Below are positions 55,227-64,000 of a DNA stretch of 64,000 bases, in pieces (position 1 is the first letter of the stretch; each line of letters begins with the position of its first letter). Source of the DNA: Zychaea mexicana (lineage: Eukaryota; Mucoromycota; Mucoromycetes; Mucorales; Lichtheimiaceae); contig NW_026516670.1 of NCBI RefSeq assembly GCF_025766255.1, positions 186,001-250,000 on the forward strand. Direction: 5' to 3'. The notes below the pieces were generated by a model. The model was not told where the DNA came from and did not search any database. It was given only the letters and a program-made list of their open reading frames with translations. Position numbers and translations under genes: made by a program.

Positions 55227-57937
55227 TTCATATATGCTGCCGTTTTCTGTTAAGACCCACCCCAAATCGTCCCGCAATCGATCAACAACTTTTTTTTTCA
55301 ACCTTTTCCTTCTTCTATACGATTATATAGAGACGATCCGAAGCACCAAGAAAAATCCATTTACCATTGGGCGTTGCTAAGAGATGCGAATCCCCTGCCA
55401 AAGCGATCGCTCCGACTCGTTGCTGAGCGTCTGGCGGCAGTTTGCTTCAAACATACAGAATGAGCTCAGTTGTTCGTCGTCCCAAAAAATATACAGCGTG
55501 GTCCTATTTGTCAAAACTCTTACCTTCGGTCCATAATAAACGGTAAAAAGTTAAAAGGAGGTGCTGCTTTTTAGAGGATAAAAAAAAGAGAATCACGGAT
55601 TTGCCCCCTTTTAGTCTGTTTCCTGCAGTATTTTTACCCGCCCTATCTCTAAAACGCACGTTTCGGTTAGACTGAACACCTTACAACAACAACACACACA
55701 CGTACAGCAGGATTCGGACGATGCTTTGACCGTAAACCAGATGATTATATGTTATTCTCGCCTAATCAGGCAATGAACCTTTGATTTTGTATTGTTTAGT
55801 AGTATAGGTTTCTGAAGCTGTCAAGTTTTATACTCAACAGCATACAAAGATCGCAGAAGCAGGAGTTATATACTGTATTGATAAGCTATCTCATGTTGAT
55901 CATGCGAAAGACGCCTTTCGCAATAAGGAATTAAGCACCAAGTAGGACTAATATCAGAAACGGGCAGCTGGGTTTACAATCTTCATCACTTCGGATGAAG
56001 ATTGTATGACTAGCTAAGTGATGGAGTAGTTGCAGCAAATCTTCCTCTACTGACGTGGGTGAGTGAGCTACATCATGTCTGTTGTGAATAAGTTGGAGGC
56101 CGATGGCTACCATTACCTTGAGCCATCTTTTTGTCTGTGTATTATTCTATCTATCTATTTGAAACTGATTATGTCAAAGTCAGAAACTCGAGCACGTTCC
56201 CCAACTTTGATTACAATGTATCAAGCCTATTAATGGGATAATTCATTTATCCAGCTGTTTATAGAAATGAGCTGTCATGAGCGAGTAACCGAAATAACCG
56301 CCCTACCAATACCAACAAGAAGCTTAAGTAGGTAGTATAATAGACATAAAAGATGTACTTTGAGTTTTATAAACGCGCCATTAGGAGAGCAAAATGAAAG
56401 GCCCCGTTTGGTCGGCAAGTGTTTGACCCAGTTCCAGGTGAGGTGCTCACATTTCCCTTGCTCAATTCGAGCACTCGGCGGCGCTAATTAATACAAAGCC
56501 AAATACAAACTTTAAAAATGATTAAATGTCAAAGGATTTAGTTTCGGACGTTGATAAATGCCGACAACGTATCATTCACATATTGTTGAAAAATCAGGGG
56601 CTGTTTGAATCGTGGGGATGATACTTGATGTAATCTCTACCATCTCGGACGCGCGTGTACATGACGCTATTCGAGAAGAGAAAGAGAAGATCCACGACGT
56701 TGTAGCTTGTCAAAGATTAGTCCTTTTGGTAGTAGAACATATGGCGTTGTTCCTGCTAAGACAAAGAGAAATCTGTGTTTATTAACCGAAAAGATGCCAC
56801 AAAAGTAATTAGATTCACGGCAGCAAAGTAAAACAGTATATGATGTTTGACAAGTAGCGGTATTAATTGTTACTACTTTGTACTATACGCATTGCTTAGC
56901 AGTACATACACCAGCTCAATAGTAGGTCATTTTGAGCAATGAGTGCCTTTGCTAGCTATACCTGTAACGCTCGCTTACTCTACTCAAGTGGATCCTGCTA
57001 AGCCCTTACCAACGGCCTGGATCTAGGTTTAAGACTTCTCTATTTATACATGAACTGGAATTCGGATGCAGTTTACCCGGTCGATCCTTTTATAGGTAAC
57101 GTCGTCATTAACCGATTTACTCCATATCATCTAGAACACACAAATCCAAGGGCCTCAATAGCAGTAGTAGCTCAGATGGTCTGAGTAAGCATAGAAAAAT
57201 TACCATTACACAAAATCGTCTTGAATGTAATTATCTTGTGTGTAAGACATAGATACCAAAGCTCATAAATATATGGTGTTCCCTTTTGCCTTTACCAAAT
57301 TCTAGGAGTAATTCAACTGCAGTAGTCGAATTTACGGTATAATGTAAAATAGAGATAGCAAGTATTGTCAAGATTAAACGGTAGCAATTGTAGTTAGAGA
57401 TGTCCCGGGAAAGCATAAAGCAGGTTAATGATCTCGTGTGTACAATAAATAAGGGCCATTTTGATTTTATATTTGCGGATCAACAAACGGTTGATTTTAA
57501 GCTAGCATATTGGTTGGTAGTGCAAGGGCGAGACACTCGCTTTGAAGTCTTGTCTGTTTGCTTCATGTGATCATCTCCCTCCTTCCCTCTCCACAATAGT
57601 TAAGGTGCTGGTTAGAAGCAAAAAGGGAGAAGAGACTGCACTTTGGAAAAAAAAAGTTTTTTTTATTAGGCCACCCGGATATCGCTTTTTCAAATGAGAA
57701 TATAGAGAGAGAGATGTTATATTACTTTTGAATGTAACACAAGTTCGTTTTCAATTTTTATTGCAACTCTGTGTAGGAAACCTTTCTTGCCTCTCTTTCT
57801 GTTCCAATTCCTTCATTTTAGCTGCCACCACCACCACACATATACACACCCCTTCTCGTTCCCTTCTTTTCTCTCCCCGCCCTCCCCTTCCCTTTCCTTT
57901 CAAACAGTACAGCGAGAAACACAACCCAATCCTTCCA
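55227..57937. other. Gene-poor interval
   Basis: Upstream of TVP38 a possible extra 5' exon pair is discussed under findings. A 12-bp perfect inverted repeat lies at 55975-56006. A lone polymerase III A-box-like sequence is at about 57168-57180. The CT-rich leader of the SH3 gene precedes 57938. Nothing else was recognised. Confidence 0.45.
55975..56006. other. 12-bp perfect inverted repeat (hairpin)
   Basis: TACAATCTTCAT and ATGAAGATTGTA flank the 8-nt loop CACTTCGG. No T-run follows and no neighbouring gene explains it. Confidence 0.6.
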
Positions 57938-59663
57938 ATGATCAGGCGTTCTCTTGACTCTGCGCACGCACCTAGCAGTGCCGCTGCCGCCGTCCTGATG
58001 TACAAACGTGCGGACGAAGAAGAGCAGTCGGCAGCAGGGTCTGTCGCTGCACCTGCTAAGACTGAGGCAGAAAGTAAGGAGAGAGGGATCATTACGAGAT
58101 ATGTTATTTCTAAGGCCAGTAGAACTAACAAATTAATTCACATATCAACGCACATAATCAATATCTTACGACTGTATCTTCATCACATATACGAACAAAA
58201 CAAAATAAAAAGAGTCGCCCGCTCCAGCAAAGTCAAGCGACACTCCTTTTGCCAATGGCAACTCGCAATCGGTTGAATTCCCTAAAGAAACGAGCAAAGC
58301 AGAGGACAAACCGGCCACCACCTCCAAAGCCGAAGAATCATCAGCTAAAGCAACCCCTACTTCTTCATCAGAAAAGAAACCAAACGACCATGCGGCTACC
58401 TCGATTCCCACCATTTCGCATCCCGGTGCTGAAACGTCCGGTGTTGAAACATCGACACCGACTGTAGCAAGCGACACGCAAAACAGCAATTCGGAAACCT
58501 TGTCGAGCAGTGCCATTGGCGCCATTGTTGCAATCGTGTGCATTATCATCCTGGGTGTGATTGCTTTCTTCTTTATGAAACGACGACAAAAGAAAAAGGC
58601 AGCGATGAATAACCGCTTGACCCGGTTCTCGATGGGCCCTACGTATAACGCGACAACGGGCGACAACACATCCTACGGTTACAGCACGGCCATGTCGAAT
58701 AATACAGCTAATAACAACTATGCGGATCCGTTTGCTTCATACAATGCTGCCACTACAGCAGCCACAGCAGGAGCAGCCTATGGTGGAGCAGCAGCAGCAG
58801 CCACAGCAGCAGCAGTAGCAGCTCCTCCTATGAGCAGTTTTAACAATGCCCCACCACCACATACTGCTACTGCTGGCTACAATAACCCAATGGCACCGCC
58901 TGTGATGGATTACAATAACACCGCCCCTGCCATGGATTACTACAATAACCCACAGCCAGTCCATCAACAATACTCGCCCCAATTGGCTCAACCGCCACTA
59001 CAACAACAATCGATGATGTCGCCACAAGCTGGTACTATGGCCTCTCCTCCCTTGCCCATGCAAGAGTCAATGGCTGCTTCGGTTCTTGCGGCGGGTGCAG
59101 CTGTTGGCGGAGCAGCTGTTGCAACTCAACAACAACAACAACAACCGCAGCAGCAACCTATCCAGCAGCAGCAACCTATTCAGCAGCAGCAGCAACCTAT
59201 TCAGCAGCAGCAGCAGCAGCCTATTCAGCAGGATCAGCCAATGATACAGGAACTGCAACAACAACAACAACAGCAGCAGCAAGAGCAAGCAGCAGCGGCA
59301 GCAGGCGGAGCGGGTGATTACCAAGCGATTGGTATATTCACGGTGGTAGCAGGCTACATGCCGGCTTTGAGCGATGAAATACAAGTTCGGCCGGGCGATC
59401 AAGTGCAGATGTTTGTGGAGTACGACGATGGATGGTGTCTGGGCGCCAACTTGACAACAGGTCAACAACGTGGTGTGTTCCCTAAGCATTGTATTTCGCC
59501 GCCGCCTACTCCGACCGCGACCGATCCACTCGCAGTACAGCAGCAGCAGCAACAACAACTACAGCAACAGCCCGTTGGAGCAGCTGGCAATCAGCTTTCG
59601 GTAATGGAACTAAAACACCAGAGCAAGCGGGTCAGCTCTTTGTACAGTAACCCTCCTCAGTAG
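57938..59663 (+). CDS. Single-pass membrane protein with C-terminal SH3 domain
   Basis: Exons 57938-58073 and 58213-59663 give 528 aa. A Ser/Thr/Pro/Ala-rich, probably extracellular, N-terminal region of about 155 residues has no clear signal peptide. One membrane helix (AIGAIVAIVCIIILGVIAFFF) is followed by a basic stop-transfer MKRRQKKK. The cytosolic part has Asn/Ala/Pro-rich and long Gln repeats, then an SH3 domain: YQAIGIFTVVAGYMPALSDE, IQVRPGDQVQMFVEYDDGWCLG and QRGVFPKHCI show the ALYDY-like, GD, DDGW and G-x-FP landmarks. A second Gln run and VMELKHQSKRVSSLY end it. The architecture resembles fungal membrane-SH3 proteins of polarity or osmosensing (Fus1- or Sho1-like); specific orthology is not shown. 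Confidence 0.9.
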
Positions 59664-60657
59664 AGTAAAAAAACCACACACAACTTCCTCTCGTTCTCCC
59701 TAGCCATTCCCACTCTTTCTTTGTGTGCGTCTCTTCTATCCGTGCGTGCATCCTTGCTGTTCGTGTTGTTGTGTTTCTCACCGTTTTCATTCTCTCTCTC
59801 TCTCTCTTCATTCCGTCTCTCCACACCCCCACCTACTGCCCCCCAAGTAAGTAGAGACACAAGAGCACGAACCAATCCCCCCTTGCTTCTAGATTAATAT
59901 ATCCATTATATATCGTTTGTTCGTTCGTATGTAGCGCGTGTTTTCTTTTCCAGAAGATGAGATATGCATGGCTTTTCATTGTTCATGCCAAGCGGTCTCC
60001 CCAAGTGTCTACTTGGAACGAGAGAAAGAAAGCAAGTACACTACTGGGAATGGTGATAATGAAAGGGTGTGTGCGTGTGGACTGTTATAATGAGGTGGAT
60101 GGCAGAAAGAGAATAAAGAGTCCCGGCAAAATGTGGAGTTTCAGGGAGCACGTTCTTGAGGGACCTTCGCACCAATCTTCATTCTCCTAAAAGGCTACCC
60201 GCGCGGCCTTGTAAAAAAGCTAAGAGAAGCGTCATGTAATATTATTGTGCTGTTAATCGATACGATATCACTGGTTGGTGACATGCGCCACCCGACTAAC
60301 TCGTATTTGGCAACGCAAGTATATTGTTCAAGGAGCAAAACCCGAGGGAGTGTGTGTCGGTCATCCAGACCTTAGCAGCAGTATAGCGTATAAAAGGACC
60401 CGGCTTTCTTTCTTTCTTTCTTTCTTTCTTCTTCCCCTATCTTTTCTGTGTATTTCTTCTCTCTCTCTCTTTCTTTGCTCATATAGCAGCAACACCAACC
60501 CACTCACTTACTCTCCCCTTCCTTTCTTTCCTGTATCAACCAACCCCTATCACCCAACTTTCTCTCTCTGACGCCGGCCGTTCCCCTCACATTCATCTCT
60601 ATTACTACTACTACTACCTCTACTGCCACCAACTCAACCACCAAATACAGCACAGCA
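59664..60657. other. Intergenic; promoter and long CT-rich leader of the next gene
   Basis: A TATA element TATAAAAG at 60389-60396 is followed by a (CTTT)n tract (about 60408-60430) and 200 bp of CT-rich sequence up to the start codon at 60658. Confidence 0.5.
60389..60396 (+). promoter_or_regulatory. TATA element of the secreted barrel-protein gene
   Basis: TATAAAAG with a G/C-rich flank, about 260 bp before the ATG and followed by pyrimidine-rich leader sequence. Confidence 0.5.
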
Positions 60658-61145
60658 ATGACAGCATCTCACAAGCTTTTCTGCATCGCATTGCTCTTGA
60701 CTTCGTTTTTCCTTAGTGCACTGGCTGCACCTATCAAGCGAGGCGAATCCTACAAAGGTGATGGCACGTTTTATACCGTCGGCCTTGGATCATGCGGCAC
60801 CGACGACAGCAACAGCGATCTCGTAGCTGCTTTGAACGCGCCTCAAATGGGCTATAGCGCAAACCCAAACAACAACAAAAACTGTGGACGTAAGGCGCGG
60901 GTGAAGGGCCCCAAAGGCTCGGTTACTGTGAAAATCGTCGAGTAAGTAGGAACATTACTTACCAGTAGTAGTAATAGTAGCATTATTACTCCTTCATCAG
61001 GCAGATCTCACTAAATTGCTTTGTTACCATCTTTAGCACTTGCCCTCCGTGCAAGAAAGGTGATCTCGATCTGAGCCCAGCAGCATTCGGCAAGATTGCT
61101 GACTTTGACGACGGAAGAGTCGATATTTCCTGGTCTTGGGCATAA
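60658..61145 (+). CDS. Small secreted RlpA-like double-psi beta-barrel protein
   Basis: Exons 60658-60941 and 61037-61145 give 130 aa. Residues 1-23 form a classical signal peptide (LFCIALLLTSFFLSALAAP), followed by a Lys-Arg that could be a Kex2 site. The mature part reads GDGTFYTVGLGSCGTDD, VAALNAPQMGY, NCGRKARVKGPKGSVTVKIVDTCPPCKKGDLDLSPAAF and a final VDISWSWA, shown here in parts. This is the fungal barwin/expansin-like barrel with conserved Cys pairs and the TCP..C..GDLDLS signature. Such proteins lack lytic activity in most cases and act at the cell wall or in host and surface interaction. The intron falls in the Asp codon before TCPPC. Confidence 0.93.
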
Positions 61146-61828
61146 AGAAGCTCTTTTCTTTTTCTCTTTGAATCAGAGTGCACACATAAAGGAGAAAGAG
61201 ATGTTCCCAGTCCACATGTGGAATCGCATCCACTACATATTAAAAAGACTTCTTGTTACTGTATCCTAGCAACGTTACGTTGCTTTCTTTTCCCCCATAT
61301 ACCTCCCATCACCGTCATCATCATTATCATCATCATTTAAAAACCCATCTTGTACTTTGTCGTAGCTTCACTCACACACCCACTCTTTAACAGAGCCCTC
61401 ACCTATATACTCCACGTCAACCCCACATAAAGAGAAAAAACCAGATACTATAAATCTTCTTGTTATACTAGTAGATGCAGTAATGTTTCCTGTCATTATT
61501 GATGTTGTGTAAACATTGGAGTGGCTACTATATACAACGGCAAAATCAACATTGGGGGTGGGCGTTTAGCGTCATCGTGTCTTTGGAAAAGACGGGTTGG
61601 GGGAGGCACCGGAACACAAAATAATATTAGATCTAGACTCTCGCTTCTCTTTTGACAACAGCATGGAATCAACAGTATGTAATGACATGATAATAACAGT
61701 AACAGCCAAATAACATCACTATTGCTGCCACTGCTTAACATTGCCATCCGACGATGGCCGAGTCTTTAGTAGGTACAAAAAAAGTAAAAAAAGAAAATGA
61801 CGTGAGAAATGGGATAAATCTAATTATA
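61146..61828. other. Convergent intergenic spacer
   Basis: Separates two convergent genes; CT-rich and simple-repeat patches (TCATCATTATCATCATC near 61317). No gene was seen. Confidence 0.45.
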
Positions 61829-62152
61829 CTAGCCCGAGTAGGCCACTTTGGGAAGCTTGTCTTCGAGCCGGTCCGCGTGCTGTTTGCCAACCTTGAGAGC
61901 ATCGAACCCGAGCTTGGCCTTTTGAAAATCCTGTCCAAATCCCGAGTTTGGTTCTGGAACATGGGAGAGCGGCTCGGCAAATGAAGACAACGACGATGAA
62001 GAAACCGCGGAAGGTTCTGAGCTCGTCGAGGTCGTCGCCCCGTCATTATCGTCTGGCTGCAGTTGTTGTGCAAACGTGGCAGTTACTAATAGCAGCATAA
62101 ACAGCCACGCGATCTTGATCAGCACCAGATTGCTATTATTCTCGGTTATCAT
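61829..62152 (-). CDS. Small secreted protein, family unknown
   Basis: Single exon, 107 aa. The N-terminus (NSNLVLIKIAWLFMLLLVTA) is a strong signal peptide with a likely cut after TFA. The mature region is Ser/Thr/Asp-rich, then LSHVPEPNSGFGQDFQKAKLG, seen in parts, and ends LEDKLPKVAYSG. There are no Cys residues in the mature part. An in-frame ATG at 62284 exists, but it sits close to a minus-strand TATA (near 62293), so transcription probably begins after it; 62152 is preferred. Function unknown. Confidence 0.7.
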   Translation of the reverse strand: MITENNSNLVLIKIAWLFMLLLVTATFAQQLQPDDNDGATTSTSSEPSAVSSSSLSSFAEPLSHVPEPNSGFGQDFQKAKLGFDALKVGKQHADRLEDKLPKVAYSG

Positions 62153-62504
62153 AATTAACAATCGGGGTTTCGGAAGGCAATACGGGTGTTGGGGTATTCT
62201 TAGGATGGCAGGAGACGGGGCGGAGGACGGGACAGTATGGCTGTTGGCTTGGATGAAGGGAGAATACTTCAGCACATCTATCATGAGCGCTTATATATAC
62301 TTTCTGAACAATCACTTTTGAGCCATCAGTAATCACCTGGCAGCATCATAATTTACCTATTGAAATATACACGCGTCACACACATTCATACAGGTAAAGA
62401 GAGAGACAAAGAGAGAGAGAGGACCATGACAAATCCCCGCGAGGACCCCGTCTCCTTATTTTACATTTTTATGCGTTGCGAAAGAAAAGAGAGAACAAAG
62501 TATT

Positions 62505-63898
62505 ATGTCCGCCCACAACCACTACTACGAAGAGCAACAAGAAGGCGCACCTGTTCAATGTGCCGACTCGAGTAATGCGTCATCGTCCTCGTTGTCCTAC
62601 CAGGACTCATTCCTTCGCCTTTTTCGCGATATATCCCAACTGCAATGGGTACGCGAATCGTTCTCGTCACATTCGAAGCACCATGAAGGCTTGCAGAAAC
62701 GACAAAAAAAGGAGGAGAATATCAAAGCAGGTCTAGAAAAACAGTTGTACGTACGTTGTCGTCATTTACAGTTCAAGCTCACCATTCTATATATATGCAA
62801 CTGGAGTGAAAAAAAAGGAGATCAATAACTCAATCTTTGATATTGTCATTTCTTCTTTCCTGTAGACATACGCTGCTTAGCAACAGCAGCTATGGTGAAC
62901 GTGACCATGGAAACGACTACGACAGTCATGACCACGCGCTAGTAGAAAGCTTGAGAAGCCGGGTACAAGAGTCCCAAACAAAACTAGGTAGTATTGAAGA
63001 GCAACTGAGGGATGCCGAGAAAATGGTAATAGTAAGAAATAATCACATCATGGAAAATGGAACCTTTTCTGATCACTGATGATGCTACGTGGGATGACTT
63101 ATTAGTTGACGGATCTGTTGATGAATAAACGGCGGCTCGATAGGTTATGTGATGAACTACACATGTTATATGACGAGGTTCGTTTTTTAAAGCTCGTATT
63201 AGCAATACCGCAATCACCGCCATTAATTCATTTTAAACTTAAAACAACCGGTTTTATGATATCATCCCCTTCTTCTGTGCTTGCGCATCCATTGTATCTA
63301 TCTTACAATTACTGCAGGTGGTCCCGGCAATATCCGACAATCCCGGGTTTGATGATGAACAGACCCTGAAACGTGAAGTGTATCATCTTCAGCAAAGTAT
63401 ACCACAGGTAAATAGCTGTTCTTTTCTTTTCACCATAAATGTCATTTTCATAAAATTAGCTGGAAAGGCAGGAGGGGTGCACAGTCCTCCATTTCACCAG
63501 ATGACTAAAAAAGGCACATCTAGATTGAAGCAGATATCGACAGATACCTTATTGCACAAAAAGAATTGCACGATGCTCGAGAATCCATAGCGAAAGCCAT
63601 GATGTTGTTACCGGGTGCTTCCGCATTTGTCAATAGACAGACTATGGTCAGTTACGGCATGAACAGCAGTAGCAGCAGCGAAACTTTGGATGGACTTTAC
63701 CCCTCCAAAATGGCCCTAGACCCCTCAGTTGCCGCCACCCAAGGTACAAAGTAACAGCATGTGCACTTTGTATAGGGCGATGAAGATGATTAAAAGCTTT
63801 GAACAAAGAACACTGAAATCACATTACACGTAGATGCAACAAAACTTGCCCAAGACGCCAATGAACATTTAATCCATGCATCTGACTCTTGTGATCAG
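62505..63898 (+). CDS. Coiled-coil protein, partial (continues beyond window)
   Basis: Family not recognised. Exons 62505-62746, 62866-63025, 63106-63177, 63318-63407, 63524-63743 and 63834-63898 join in phase (216 residues so far), with a donor at 63899, so the gene continues. After a Ser-rich start (MSAHNHYYEEQQEG) the text is mostly heptad-like and charged: HHEGLQKRQKKEENIKAGLEK, seen in parts, LRSRVQESQTKLGSIEEQLRD, LMNKRRLDRLCDELHMLYDE, VYHLQQSIPQIEADIDRYLIA. A less helical segment with MLLPGASAFVNRQTMVSYGM follows. It shares a 352-bp divergent promoter region with the minus-strand secreted protein. Confidence 0.78.
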
Positions 63899-64000
63899 GT
63901 ACCACTTTTGACGATTCCATCTTTTGGCAAAGGTACTTGTATAAAAGCAACCCTAGTTTCCAATGTTTTCTCTTTTAACTCTTTCATATGTGTTTTTGAA

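Noticed and set aside
59067..59558. Minus-strand Leu-rich frame opposite the SH3 gene
   Set aside because: Reverse reading of Gln repeats; the plus strand carries the SH3 domain.

Overview
The window is eukaryotic and fungal. Genes are split by many short GT...AG introns, mostly 45-150 nt. Exons join in phase with no leftover bases, leaders are CT-rich and several genes have a TATA box. Protein families (a Kre2-type mannosyltransferase, a Tvp38 protein, a U1A-type snRNP protein, DIRS and Helitron elements) suggest an early-diverging fungus, probably Mucoromycota. That placement is inference from gene content and element types, not a phylogeny.

Left arm, 1-26 kb (genic). In order: GT15 mannosyltransferase (+), ribonucleotide reductase small subunit (+), Mpv17/PMP22 protein (+), a gene-poor gap (6.2-9.6 kb), SAM methyltransferase (+), then three minus-strand genes in a tight row (two-segment membrane protein, GH15 hydrolase, fumarylacetoacetase), U1A/U2B''-like RRM protein (+), a basic unknown protein (+) and MsrB (+). 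A decayed Ty3-type integrase lies at about 24.6-25.4 kb.

Middle, 26.7-49.1 kb (nested transposable elements). Three copies of one non-autonomous hAT-like element are present, two with perfect 8-bp target duplications. One carries a solo LTR with a 5-bp duplication. The third is cut into two halves 17.7 kb apart by an LTR element flanked by a 5-bp duplication. That element's own 5' LTR is split by a 16.2-kb block holding a Crypton-like fragment, a DIRS remnant, a decayed DDE transposase, an array of exon-intron-like modules, a Helitron helicase remnant, a tRNA-Thr gene and a LINE flanked by a 15-bp duplication of the tRNA gene's 5' end. A 20-bp minisatellite starts exactly at the hAT terminus. 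A tRNA-Leu gene sits between hAT copies.

Right arm, 50-64 kb (genic). A long ITFG2-like protein (KICSTOR family) and a Tvp38/VTT membrane protein lie in tandem on the minus strand. Then come a single-pass SH3 protein (+), a small secreted double-psi beta-barrel protein (+), a small secreted protein (-) and a coiled-coil protein (+) that runs off the window.

The genes do not form a pathway. They are housekeeping, secretory, cell-surface and nutrient-sensing functions. The most informative structure is the layered insertion history between 26.7 and 48.8 kb.
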